This document shows positions 9,168 through 17,447 of a stretch of DNA of 64,000 bases, one piece after another. The DNA is from Flavobacteriales bacterium UBA852. Lineage in GTDB: Bacteria > Bacteroidota > Bacteroidia > Flavobacteriales_E > Vicingaceae. Below the pieces are notes generated by a model. The model had not been told where the DNA came from and ran no database searches. It worked only from the letters and a program-made list of their open reading frames with translations. A program made the translations under genes and the position numbers. How positions within the stretch are numbered: position 1 is the stretch's first letter; every line of letters begins with the position of its first letter. The stretch covers positions 1-64,000 of the forward strand of contig DBGO01000010.1 in assembly GCA_002295925.1 (NCBI GenBank), written 5' to 3'.

Positions 9168-9995
9168 ATGTCGATTGTAGAAGCCATCATATTAGGCATA
9201 ATTCAAGGATTAACGGAATTTTTACCCGTTAGCAGCAGTGGACACATTGAGCTGGGCAAAGCCATTTTAGGCATAAAAATGCAAGACCCATTGCTTTTCT
9301 CTGTTGTAGTTCACGGTGCAACAGCTCTCAGTACAATTGTGGTATTTTGGAAAACCATAGTTGATTTATTTAAAGGCGTACTCGAATTTAAATGGAATTA
9401 CGCCACACGTTATTTGTTTTACATTATTCTGTCAATGATTCCGGTGGGAATTGTTGGCGTTTTTTTTGAGGATAAAGTAGAACAATTTTTTGAAGGACAA
9501 ATATTACTGGTTGGATTTATGCTCATAATAACCGGGATTTTACTTTATCTTACCGAAAAAGCAAAAGAACGAACAGGCGAAATCACAGCAAAAGAAGCTA
9601 TAATCATTGGGTTGGCTCAAGCAATTGCCATACTTCCGGGAATTAGCCGTTCGGGTTCTACTATTGCTACCGCTCTTTTATTGGGTGTAAACCGAGCCGA
9701 GGCTGCCCGTTTTTCCTTTTTAATGGTATTGCCTCCCATACTCGGGGCTACATTATTAAAAGCAAAAAAATACTATGAACTTTCTCAAGGCGGCATCCAA
9801 GATGCTGTTACTTCGGCTGATGCTGCTCCGGTTTCGGCAGCGGCATTAATCGTAGGATTTATTGCGGCATTTGTTTCCGGATTATTGGCGTGTAACTGGA
9901 TGATTCGTTTGGTAAAAAACGCCAAATTGCAATATTTTGCTTATTACTGTTTTGTTGTCGGGACAATTGCCATAGGATATAAACTTTTTCAATAA
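9168..9995 (+). CDS. uppP: Undecaprenyl-diphosphatase UppP (BacA family)
   Basis: This integral membrane phosphatase recycles undecaprenyl pyrophosphate to the monophosphate carrier used for peptidoglycan and other envelope polymers. The 275-aa length is typical. Both family motifs are present: GLTEFLPVSSSGH near residue 14 and PGISRSGSTIA in the second half. Multiple membrane helices fill the rest. It is packed between DUF3098 and truB, and the truB ATG follows its stop codon directly. The product serves the dcw-encoded lipid II pathway at the other end of the window. Confidence 0.96.
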   Translation: MSIVEAIILGIIQGLTEFLPVSSSGHIELGKAILGIKMQDPLLFSVVVHGATALSTIVVFWKTIVDLFKGVLEFKWNYATRYLFYIILSMIPVGIVGVFFEDKVEQFFEGQILLVGFMLIITGILLYLTEKAKERTGEITAKEAIIIGLAQAIAILPGISRSGSTIATALLLGVNRAEAARFSFLMVLPPILGATLLKAKKYYELSQGGIQDAVTSADAAPVSAAALIVGFIAAFVSGLLACNWMIRLVKNAKLQYFAYYCFVVGTIAIGYKLFQ

Positions 9996-10694
9996 ATGAA
10001 TGTTTCTACCGAATTGGAAGATTTACAAAACGGTCAATTATTTTTAGTTGACAAACCTCTCCACTGGACGTCTTTCAATGCTGTTTCCAAACTTAAATAC
10101 CTGATAAAAAGAAAGCACAAAATAAAAAAAATTAAAGTCGGGCACGCCGGAACATTAGACCCTTTGGCAACCGGACTGCTCATTATCTGCACCGGAAAAT
10201 TCACAAAAAAAATAAATGAATTTCAGGCATTGCCAAAAACTTATACAGGCACCATAACCATTGGCGCTTCCACCCCATCATTTGATTTAGAAACCGAAGT
10301 GGACCAAACATTTCCGTTTGAACATATAACCAAAGATGAAATTTTAAGCGTTGCTCAATCATTTGAAGGTGAACAAATGCAAGTTGCTCCTCAATTTTCG
10401 GCCAAAAGAATTGACGGAAAGCGAGCATACGAATTTGCCCGAAAAGGCGAACAAGTAGAGATTAAAGCCAACAACATTACCATTCATTCTTTTGAAATAA
10501 CCAATATTGATTTGCCAAACATCGATTTTAAAATTCAATGTTCCAAAGGCACTTATATCAGAGCCATTGCACGCGATTTTGGACTGAAATTGAAAAACGC
10601 TGCGCATTTAACAGCATTAAGAAGAACCGAAATAGGCAGTTTTAACACGAACAAAGCTCTTACCATCGAAGAGCTTGATAAAATTTTCACGTAA
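9996..10694 (+). CDS. truB: tRNA pseudouridine(55) synthase TruB
   Basis: TruB makes pseudouridine 55 in the T-loop of tRNAs. The 232-aa protein carries the catalytic motif HAGTLDPLATG with nucleophile Asp55. Other family motifs are DKPLHWTS near residue 19, PQFSAKRIDGKRAYEFAR and the CSKGTYIRAIARDFG block. It is short at the C-terminus and lacks a full PUA domain, as is usual in Bacteroidota. The ATG directly follows the uppP stop codon, so the genes are co-transcribed. Confidence 0.96.
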   Translation: MNVSTELEDLQNGQLFLVDKPLHWTSFNAVSKLKYLIKRKHKIKKIKVGHAGTLDPLATGLLIICTGKFTKKINEFQALPKTYTGTITIGASTPSFDLETEVDQTFPFEHITKDEILSVAQSFEGEQMQVAPQFSAKRIDGKRAYEFARKGEQVEIKANNITIHSFEITNIDLPNIDFKIQCSKGTYIRAIARDFGLKLKNAAHLTALRRTEIGSFNTNKALTIEELDKIFT

Positions 10695-10706
10695 TTCTGT
10701 TAATGT

Positions 10707-11192
10707 ATGGATATTAACGATTTCATTGCCGGGATTAAATTGATAAATGAAGAAAATCAATTAAAGCTTATCGCAAAAAACAAGGATAATTTGCAGAATT
10801 TCAGTTTTGCAAAACATAAAGACAGCTGGAAAGCACTTTGGCTGTTGAATAAATATCAAGTAACTGTTGTTAAAGTATATATTGCTCAATTGTTTGACCT
10901 TTTAATTTCCGGAAACCAAAGTATAATTCGAGAATCTTTAAAAGCACTAAGACAAATAGAATTGCAAGAAAAATGGCACAGTAAACTGCTTGATGCAGCA
11001 ATAAAAATATGGAATAACGCAAATAATATCTCCTCTTGTCGATATTACGCAGGACTAATATTGCTGGAATTAACGGAACAATATCCTGAGTTAAAGCAAG
11101 AAGTGAATTTTCTTTTTCATGATGAAATAATAAATTCTTTATCTCCGGGAATTAAAAAATCAATTCTAAAAAAATTAAATGCCTTAAATTAA
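10707..11192 (+). CDS. Hypothetical helical protein, HEAT-repeat-like
   Basis: The 161-aa protein is predicted to be all-helical, with no signal peptide or membrane segment. The spacing of helices, with stretches such as KALWLLNKYQV and ESLKALRQIELQEKWHSKLL, resembles short HEAT-like repeats. This is an impression and not a motif match. It lies 12 bp after truB in the same operon and 81 bp before queA. A link to tRNA modification, suggested by its position between two tRNA-modification genes, is speculation. It is lower in G+C than truB. Confidence 0.7.
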   Translation: MDINDFIAGIKLINEENQLKLIAKNKDNLQNFSFAKHKDSWKALWLLNKYQVTVVKVYIAQLFDLLISGNQSIIRESLKALRQIELQEKWHSKLLDAAIKIWNNANNISSCRYYAGLILLELTEQYPELKQEVNFLFHDEIINSLSPGIKKSILKKLNALN

Positions 11193-11211
11193 AAAAGGTT
11201 AAAAACTTCAA

Positions 11212-11237
11212 TTTTCCTGGCAAAAAGCGTATTTTTG
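11212..11237 (+). promoter_or_regulatory. Putative Bacteroidota-type promoter of queA
   Basis: TATTTTTG (11230-11237) matches the -7 consensus TAnnTTTG. It is followed by CACCC and by the queA ATG 37 bp later. The -33 part is weak (TTTTCCTGG at 11212-11220). It lies in the only sizeable gap of this gene series. Confidence 0.45.
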
Positions 11238-11273
11238 CACCCTTTAAAAATCAATCCGTAAATTGATAAAATT

Positions 11274-12320
11274 ATGAAACTATCACAATTTAAATTTGAC
11301 TTGCCACCTGAGTTAGTGGCTAAATTCCCCGCCGACCAAAGAGATGAATCCCGTTTAATGGTGGTACATCGCGATACGGGAAAAATCGAACACAGAATCT
11401 TTAAAGATGTATTGGAATATTTCGATGAAAAAGATTTAATGATAATGAACGACACCAAGGTTTTTCCTGCCCGATTGTACGGAAATAAAGAAAAAACCGG
11501 TGCGCGTATAGAAGTTTTCTTGTTAAGAGAATTAAACCGCGATAATTTATTATGGGATGTATTGGTTGACCCTGCCCGAAAAATCCGAATCGGAAACAAG
11601 CTATATTTTGGCGATGACGAATTGGTTGCCGAAGTAATTGACAATACTACTTCGCGAGGAAGAACCGTTCGCTTTTTGTTTGACGGACCTTACGAAGAGT
11701 TTAAAGGTTTAATAGAAAAATTAGGTCAAACACCTATCCCAAAATACATTCACCGCGATGTTGTGCCTGAAGATGAGGAACGCTATCAAACGGTGTATGC
11801 CAAAAAAGAAGGTGCTGTTGCCGCTCCAACTGCCGGCTTGCACTTTTCAAAACATTTGTTAAAGCGAATGGAAATTAAAGGCATTGACACGGCTTTTGTA
11901 ACATTGCACGTAGGTTTGGGTACATTCCGACAAGTAGAGGTAGAAGATTTGACCAAACATAAAATGGATTCTGAAGAAATTTTCATTCCTGAAGAAACAG
12001 CAAAAATTGTCAATCAAAAAATAGACGAAAAACGCAGAATTTGTGCCGTTGGAACCACTACAATGCGTGTATTGGAATCATCTGTATCAACCGACGGACA
12101 TTTAAAACCATTTCACGGTTGGACCAATAAATTTATATTTCCTCCGTATGATTTTAAAATTGCCAACAGTATGATTACCAACTTTCATATGCCCGAATCA
12201 ACGTTATTGATGATGACAGCCGCATTTGGTGGTTATGATTTAATTATGAAAGCATACAAAGAAGCAGTAAAAGAAAAATATCGTTTTTATTCATACGGCG
12301 ATGCCATGTTAATTTTATAA
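11274..12320 (+). CDS. queA: S-adenosylmethionine:tRNA ribosyltransferase-isomerase QueA
   Basis: QueA transfers and isomerises the ribose of AdoMet onto 7-aminomethyl-7-deazaguanine in tRNA, giving epoxyqueuosine. The 348-aa length is standard. Family blocks seen are FDLPPELVAKFPADQRDESRL near the N-terminus, NDTKVFPARL, GLHFSKHLL, FVTLHVGLGTFRQV and the C-terminal NSMITNFHMPESTLLMM. A candidate promoter lies upstream and the S23-family gene starts 19 bp downstream. Other queuosine genes are not in the window. Confidence 0.97.
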   Translation: MKLSQFKFDLPPELVAKFPADQRDESRLMVVHRDTGKIEHRIFKDVLEYFDEKDLMIMNDTKVFPARLYGNKEKTGARIEVFLLRELNRDNLLWDVLVDPARKIRIGNKLYFGDDELVAEVIDNTTSRGRTVRFLFDGPYEEFKGLIEKLGQTPIPKYIHRDVVPEDEERYQTVYAKKEGAVAAPTAGLHFSKHLLKRMEIKGIDTAFVTLHVGLGTFRQVEVEDLTKHKMDSEEIFIPEETAKIVNQKIDEKRRICAVGTTTMRVLESSVSTDGHLKPFHGWTNKFIFPPYDFKIANSMITNFHMPESTLLMMTAAFGGYDLIMKAYKEAVKEKYRFYSYGDAMLIL

Positions 12321-12339
12321 CTAATAAACTATTATAACC

Positions 12340-12807
12340 ATGAAATTAGAAGACTTAAACTTGTACAACGAATGTCAAATTTTCGAACAAGAACTATGGA
12401 ATAAAGTAAGTAATTGGGAAGATTTTGCCAAAGATACTCTAGGTAAAAAATTAGTTTTAACTGCCGATAACATTTCTTCGAACATAGCACAAGGGTACGG
12501 ACGCTATTTTTTTGAAGAAAACCGTCAGTTTTGCTACAAATCTCGTGGTGCTTTATTAGATACTCGCGGATTGATAAAAAAAGCATTTGACAGAAATTTG
12601 ATTTCGGAAGAAGATTTTAATACTTACGAAGCCGAAATTGAGAAATTACATAAAATGTTAAATGCTTACATTCGCTCAATAGGCAAGCGAATAGAACAAT
12701 CAAAAAACAATTCGTCTGCTCCTGCATCAAAAAATGAGAAAACTGATGAATCATCAACAGAAAATGTTTCGACCAACGATGATTTTACTTTTGAGAGCTT
12801 AATGTAA
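12340..12807 (+). CDS. S23/IVP-family four-helix-bundle protein with acidic Ser-rich tail
   Basis: The first 115 residues or so match the four-helix-bundle family first known from 23S rRNA intervening sequences (S23/IVP). Seen are the family patterns ELWNKVSNWEDFAKDTLGKK, SSNIAQGYGRYFFEENRQF and SRGALLDTRGLIKKA. The last 37 residues or so are a Ser/Asn/Glu/Thr-rich, probably disordered tail ending in DDFTFESLM. The gene is free-standing between queA and ispD, with no rRNA near. The biochemical role of this family is not known. Members probably oligomerise and may bind RNA or DNA. Confidence 0.85.
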   Translation: MKLEDLNLYNECQIFEQELWNKVSNWEDFAKDTLGKKLVLTADNISSNIAQGYGRYFFEENRQFCYKSRGALLDTRGLIKKAFDRNLISEEDFNTYEAEIEKLHKMLNAYIRSIGKRIEQSKNNSSAPASKNEKTDESSTENVSTNDDFTFESLM

Positions 12808-12813
12808 ACAAAC

Positions 12814-13491
12814 ATGATTAGCGTTATTGTTGTAGCCGGTGGTTCCGGAAAACGAATGTTATCCGAAATTCCCAAACAATTTTTAGAATTGAACGGGCTG
12901 CCGATTATCATGCATACGCTAAACAAACTAAACAAAAGTATCTCGACAGAAAAAGAATTTATACTTGTCCTTCCTGAAAATCAAACAGATTATTGGGAAG
13001 GACTTTGTATTCAACACCAATTCAATATCCCGCATACAATTGCTTTTGGTGGCAACGAACGATTCGATTCCGTAAAAAACGGTTTGGAAAAAATTTCTCC
13101 AAACAGCAAAATAGTGGCTATTCACGATGCTGTTCGTCCATTGATTGCTCACAGCGTAATTCAATCGCTTTTATCTTCTGTAGAGCATTATCCGGCTGTA
13201 ATTCCTGTTATTCCCGTATTTGAATCGATTAGAAAAATTACAGGTGAAAATTCATCGGAAATTGTGAATCGAAATGAATATGTTTTAGTACAAACACCTC
13301 AAGTTTTTCAAACAGAAATCATCAAAAAAGCATACAAACAACCCTATTCTCCTGAATTTACAGATGACGCCTCAGTTGCAGAACATGCAGGCTATTCAAT
13401 TAAAACCATTGAAGGAAACAGAGAAAACATAAAACTTACCACTCCTTTTGATTTACAGTTGGCTGAATGCTTAATGCAAAATCAATTATAA
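12814..13491 (+). CDS. ispD: 2-C-methyl-D-erythritol 4-phosphate cytidylyltransferase
   Basis: IspD couples CTP to methylerythritol phosphate in the non-mevalonate isoprenoid pathway, which feeds undecaprenyl phosphate among other products. The 225-aa protein has the nucleotide-binding loop VVAGGSGKRM (6-15) and Lys21 in EIPKQFLEL. It also has GGNERFDSVKNGL, HDAVRPL and the C-terminal TDDASVAEHAGY and GNRENIKLTTP blocks. It starts 6 bp after the four-helix-bundle gene and ends the plus-strand series at a palindromic terminator. Confidence 0.96.
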   Translation: MISVIVVAGGSGKRMLSEIPKQFLELNGLPIIMHTLNKLNKSISTEKEFILVLPENQTDYWEGLCIQHQFNIPHTIAFGGNERFDSVKNGLEKISPNSKIVAIHDAVRPLIAHSVIQSLLSSVEHYPAVIPVIPVFESIRKITGENSSEIVNRNEYVLVQTPQVFQTEIIKKAYKQPYSPEFTDDASVAEHAGYSIKTIEGNRENIKLTTPFDLQLAECLMQNQL

Positions 13492-13520
13492 GTATTCTGT
13501 TTATGTTCAGTAATATAAGA

Positions 13521-13550
13521 AAATCCCAAATCAAATTTGATTTGGGATTT
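13521..13550. terminator. Bidirectional terminator between ispD and gltA
   Basis: A perfect 30-bp palindrome with 15-bp arms (AAATCCCAAATCAAA and its exact complement) lies between the convergent ends of ispD and gltA. It has T-rich runs on both sides, so it can terminate transcription in both directions. Confidence 0.85.
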
Positions 13551-13576
13551 TTATTTCGACACTCTTAAATTAAATA

Positions 13577-14869
13577 TTAAGATCTCTTATCCATGGGTAC
13601 GAAATCTCTTTCGGTTTCGCCAACATAAATTTGACGCGGACGACCAATTGGCTCGTTATTCTCACGCATTTCTTTCCATTGTGCTATCCATCCGGGTAAA
13701 CGTCCCAAAGCAAACATAACGGTAAACATTTCGGTAGGAATACCTATTGCGCGATAGATAATTCCTGAATAGAAATCTACATTAGGATATAATTTTCTTT
13801 CTACAAAATATGGATCGTTTAGTGCTACTTCTTCTAATTGCTTGGCAATATCTAAAATAGGATCATTAATGCCCAATTGTGCTAAAACATCATCACAAGC
13901 TTTTTTGATAATTTTGGCTCTTGGATCGAAGTTTTTGTAAACGCGGTGTCCAAATCCCATTAAACGGAACGGATCGTTTTTATCTTTTGCTTTATCAACC
14001 CATTTTTTTACATCTCCACCATCATTTTTGATAGCTTCAAGCATTTCAATAACTGCTTGATTGGCACCACCGTGTAATGGTCCCCAAAGAGCAGAGATAC
14101 CTGCTGAAATAGATGCATATAAGCTGGCATGAGATGAACCTACTATACGAACAGTAGATGCTGAACAGTTTTGCTCATGATCGGCATGAAGAATTAATAA
14201 TTTGTGTAATGCTTTTACAACCACGGGATTGGGTGTATATTCTTCGGTTGGTAATGCAAACATCATATACAAGAAATTCTCTACATATCCGAACTTATTG
14301 TTAGGATACATTAATGGCATACGCATTTTATTTTTTTTCGTCCACGCCACCAAAGTAATCATTTTGGCTATCAAACGATGAATGGTAAGGTTTATGGCTT
14401 CTGTCGTACGATTTTCTTCTTGCGATTCGGGGTAGAAAGTAGCAAGAGTAGAAACTGCTGCTGCCAAAACACCCATCGGATGTGCTTTTGAGGGATAAGC
14501 TTCAAGAAAATGTTTAATATCTTCTTGTACCAAAGTGTGATTGGTAATCGATTTGTTAAATGCTTCAAATTCTTGTTTATTAGGTAATTTTCCATAAATC
14601 AATAAATAAGCAACTTCCAAAAAGTTTGCATTTTCGGCTAATTGCTCAATAGGATACCCTCTATAGCGTAATATGCCTTTTTCTCCATCTAAAAATGTAA
14701 TGGCACTTTTGGTTGATCCTGTATTCTTATAACCTGAATCTAGGGTTATATATCCAGTTTTTGCTCTTAATTGAGTAATATCAATGGCTTTTTCACCTTC
14801 TGTACCAGTAACAACCGGTAGTTCAAAAGTTTTTCCATCCAATACTAATTTTGCTACTTCTTCGCTCAT
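13577..14869 (-). CDS. gltA: Citrate synthase
   Basis: Citrate synthase condenses oxaloacetate with acetyl-CoA at the entry of the TCA cycle. The 430-aa protein is of the type II (hexameric) length. It has the active-site blocks LHADHEQNCSAS, SALWGPLHGGANQAVIEML and MGFGHRVYKNFDPRA, and the N-terminal DGEKGILRYRGYPIEQLA. It lies 81 bp downstream of eno with a candidate promoter in the gap. Its presence, together with hemL, fits an organism with respiratory metabolism. Confidence 0.97.
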   Translation of the reverse strand: MSEEVAKLVLDGKTFELPVVTGTEGEKAIDITQLRAKTGYITLDSGYKNTGSTKSAITFLDGEKGILRYRGYPIEQLAENANFLEVAYLLIYGKLPNKQEFEAFNKSITNHTLVQEDIKHFLEAYPSKAHPMGVLAAAVSTLATFYPESQEENRTTEAINLTIHRLIAKMITLVAWTKKNKMRMPLMYPNNKFGYVENFLYMMFALPTEEYTPNPVVVKALHKLLILHADHEQNCSASTVRIVGSSHASLYASISAGISALWGPLHGGANQAVIEMLEAIKNDGGDVKKWVDKAKDKNDPFRLMGFGHRVYKNFDPRAKIIKKACDDVLAQLGINDPILDIAKQLEEVALNDPYFVERKLYPNVDFYSGIIYRAIGIPTEMFTVMFALGRLPGWIAQWKEMRENNEPIGRPRQIYVGETERDFVPMDKRS

Positions 14870-14915
14870 CTTTTGCTCTATTTTTTAATGTTAATAATTT
14901 ATTTTTTGGCTTGGG

Positions 14916-14947
14916 TAAATATAATCATTGAAGACTGATTTCCGAAA
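14916..14947 (-). promoter_or_regulatory. Candidate promoter of gltA
   Basis: On the minus strand TATATTTA (14916-14923) fits the -7 element with one mismatch. It is preceded by an 18-nt spacer and TTTCGG (14942-14947), a weak -33 element. The leader to the gltA ATG would be about 40 nt. Confidence 0.35.
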
Positions 14948-14950
14948 TAT

Positions 14951-16240
14951 TTATTTCAAAAAATTTAGGTCTTTACCTAAAAATTTTGCCGAATCGCCAA
15001 GTTCTTCTTCAATTCTGAGTAACTGATTGTATTTTGCCATTCTGTCTGACCGTGAAGCCGAACCGGTTTTAATTTGTCCGGTATTTAATGCTACCGCCAA
15101 ATCAGCAATGGTAGTATCTTCGGTTTCGCCCGAGCGGTGACTGATTACTGCCGTATATTTGGCACGTTGCGCCATGGTAACCGCTTCAATGGTTTCGGTA
15201 AGTGTTCCTATTTGGTTTACTTTTACCAATATACTGTTGGCAATACCTTCATCAATACCTTTTGATAATCGTTTTGTATTGGTAACAAATAAGTCATCTC
15301 CAACCAATTGAACCTTATCGCCAATGGTTTGTGTAAGCAATTTCCACCCTTCCCAGTCATCTTCGGCTAAACCGTCTTCGATAGAAAGAATCGGGTATTT
15401 TTCAACCCACGATTTCCAATAATCAACCATTTGAGCGGATGTTAATTTTTCTCCGGTTGATTTCTTCAGGTGATAAACATTTTCATCGGCATTGTAAAAT
15501 TCTGACGAGGCAGCATCCATTGCTATATAAACATCTTTACCCGGAACATAACCTGCTTTTTCAATTGCCGACAGTACGGTTTCGATAGCTTCTTCATTTG
15601 ATTTTAAATTCGGTGCAAAACCACCTTCATCTCCAACGTTGGTAGAATATCCTTTGCTTTTTAATACATTTTTGAGATGGTGGAAAATTTCTACTCCCAT
15701 TCGTAATGATTCCGAGAAAGTATCCGCATTTACAGGCATTACCATAAATTCTTGAAAATCGATACTGTTATCAGCATGAGAACCGCCATTAAGAATATTC
15801 ATCATCGGAACAGGCAACACATTAGCATTCACTCCGCCAATGTATTTATACAAAGGCATTCTCAATTCTTCGGCAGCAGCACGTGCACAAGCCAAAGAAA
15901 CCCCTAAAATGGCGTTTGCTCCAATGTTGCTTTTGTTTTCAGTGCCATCAATTTCAATCATATTTTTGTCAATGGCATTTTGGTCAAATATATAAGCGCC
16001 ATTAAGCTGCTCGTTCAAAATGGTATTCACATTTTGTACAGCTTTATAAACGCTTTTTCCCATATAAATACTTTTGTCGCCATCGCGTAACTCAACAGCT
16101 TCATGTATTCCGGTAGATGCTCCCGAAGGCACTGCTGCTCTTCCAACCGTACCGGATTGGGTCATTACTTCTACTTCGATTGTAGGGTTACCTCTTGAAT
16201 CAAGGATTTGACGGGCGTGAATATTTGCTATAAAACTCAT
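14951..16240 (-). CDS. eno: Enolase
   Basis: Enolase converts 2-phosphoglycerate to phosphoenolpyruvate in glycolysis. The 429-aa length is standard. Motifs seen are ARQILDSRGNPTIEVEV at the start, AVPSGASTGIHEAVELRD, the metal-site blocks IAMDAASSEFY and PILSIEDGLAEDDWEGW, LVGDDLFVTNTKRL with the catalytic-lysine region ILVKVNQIGTLTE, and SHRSGETEDTTIADLAV. It is 20 bp downstream of carA and probably in the same transcript. Confidence 0.98.
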   Translation of the reverse strand: MSFIANIHARQILDSRGNPTIEVEVMTQSGTVGRAAVPSGASTGIHEAVELRDGDKSIYMGKSVYKAVQNVNTILNEQLNGAYIFDQNAIDKNMIEIDGTENKSNIGANAILGVSLACARAAAEELRMPLYKYIGGVNANVLPVPMMNILNGGSHADNSIDFQEFMVMPVNADTFSESLRMGVEIFHHLKNVLKSKGYSTNVGDEGGFAPNLKSNEEAIETVLSAIEKAGYVPGKDVYIAMDAASSEFYNADENVYHLKKSTGEKLTSAQMVDYWKSWVEKYPILSIEDGLAEDDWEGWKLLTQTIGDKVQLVGDDLFVTNTKRLSKGIDEGIANSILVKVNQIGTLTETIEAVTMAQRAKYTAVISHRSGETEDTTIADLAVALNTGQIKTGSASRSDRMAKYNQLLRIEEELGDSAKFLGKDLNFLK

Positions 16241-16260
16241 AATTAAATTTTTTAAATTCG

Positions 16261-17355
16261 TTAGTTTTTACGTTTTTTCATATTATTGATAAAGTCATCG
16301 AATAAATATCTTGAATCGTGCGGTCCGGGTGATGATTCGGGGTGATATTGTACACTGAACACATCTTTGTTTTTAAGTCTTATTCCTGCAAGTGTATCAT
16401 CGTTTAAATGAATATGTGTAATCTCCACATCAGGATTTTGTTCAGCATCTTCTTTGCGAACAACAAAACCGTGGTTTTGCGAAGTAATTTCTCCTTTTCC
16501 GGTAATTATATTTTTTATTGGATGATTAATCCCACGGTGACCATTGTGCATTTTTTCGGTTTTTAAACCAATGGATAATGACAATAATTGGTGACCCAAA
16601 CAAATTCCGAATACAGGAATGTCATCCGATAAAATTTCACGTATAGTATTTTGTACTTGTGTCAATGGTTCGGGGTCGCCGGGACCATTACTCAACATTA
16701 TTCCATCCGGATTCCATTTTTTAATCTCTTCGTAAGAAGTATAATACGGAAAAACTTTCATATAACAATTTCGCTCAGCTAAACAACGAAGAATATTTTT
16801 CTTCACGCCAAAGTCTAAAACAGCAACTTTATACATACTGTTTTCATCGCCAAAATAAAAAGGTTCTTTTGTGCTTACCGCAGATGCTAATTCAAGTCCT
16901 TGCATTGAAGGTACCTCGCTCAACATTTGTTTTAATTTATCCAAATCGTCAACTTCTGAAGAAATAATGGCATTCATGGCGCCCTTATCTCTAATATGAC
17001 GAACTAAAGCTCTGGTATCAATATCGGAAATACCTACAATATTATTTTGTTCAAGATAATTTTGAAGAGAATCTGACGCTGCCGTACGAGAAAAAATATC
17101 GCTGAATTTTTTACAAACCAATCCGTTTATTTTTACGGAATCGGATTCTACTTCCATTTCATTAACACCATAATTTCCTATGTGTGCAGTGGTCATTGTA
17201 ATAATTTGCCCGGCATAAGAAGGGTCAGTAAAAATCTCTTGATATCCGGTCATTCCGGTATTAAAACATATTTCGCCTGTTGTTGTGCCGATGGCTCCAA
17301 CGGCATTGCCGTGAAATACTGTTCCGTCTTGAAGAAGAAGTGTTGCTCTTTTCAT
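16261..17355 (-). CDS. carA: Carbamoyl-phosphate synthase small subunit
   Basis: CarA is the glutaminase subunit that supplies ammonia for carbamoyl phosphate in arginine and pyrimidine synthesis. The start MKRATLLLQDG gives 364 aa. An open frame runs on to 17427, but it crosses a terminator and translates it, so it is rejected. The C-terminal class I amidotransferase domain has GICLGHQLLSL (nucleophile Cys) and the QYHPESSPGPHD catalytic His/Glu. The N-terminal domain has FNTGMTGYQEIFTDPSY. No carB is adjacent. A -7 element just upstream suggests transcription separate from the ribosomal operon. Confidence 0.96.
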   Translation of the reverse strand: MKRATLLLQDGTVFHGNAVGAIGTTTGEICFNTGMTGYQEIFTDPSYAGQIITMTTAHIGNYGVNEMEVESDSVKINGLVCKKFSDIFSRTAASDSLQNYLEQNNIVGISDIDTRALVRHIRDKGAMNAIISSEVDDLDKLKQMLSEVPSMQGLELASAVSTKEPFYFGDENSMYKVAVLDFGVKKNILRCLAERNCYMKVFPYYTSYEEIKKWNPDGIMLSNGPGDPEPLTQVQNTIREILSDDIPVFGICLGHQLLSLSIGLKTEKMHNGHRGINHPIKNIITGKGEITSQNHGFVVRKEDAEQNPDVEITHIHLNDDTLAGIRLKNKDVFSVQYHPESSPGPHDSRYLFDDFINNMKKRKN

Positions 17356-17375
17356 TATTTCTTTTTTTTTGTTGA

Positions 17376-17383
17376 CAAAAATA
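17376..17383 (-). promoter_or_regulatory. Candidate -7 promoter element of carA
   Basis: TATTTTTG on the minus strand exactly fits TAnnTTTG and lies about 20 bp before the carA ATG, immediately after the rplQ terminator. No good -33 element is visible. Confidence 0.45.
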
Positions 17384-17392
17384 ATATATAAA

Positions 17393-17424
17393 AAAAGGAT
17401 AAAGCTAAAAAGCCTTATCCTTTT
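17393..17424 (-). terminator. Terminator after rplQ (end of ribosomal operon)
   Basis: On the minus strand AAAAGGATAA pairs with TTATCCTTTT around a loop that contains a further AGC/GCT pairing. A T-run and a TATATATT stretch follow. It sits 24 bp after the rplQ stop codon and closes the long ribosomal operon. The symmetric flanks might allow function in both directions. Confidence 0.8.
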
Positions 17425-17447
17425 CAAATTATAAATTAAAACACATT

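Noticed and set aside
11189..11644. 151-codon open frame antisense to queA
   Set aside because: Shadow frame covering the well-supported queA start region.
17356..17427. 24-codon N-terminal extension of carA
   Set aside because: It translates the rplQ terminator and lies upstream of the family start MKRAT; it does not fit the CarA family.
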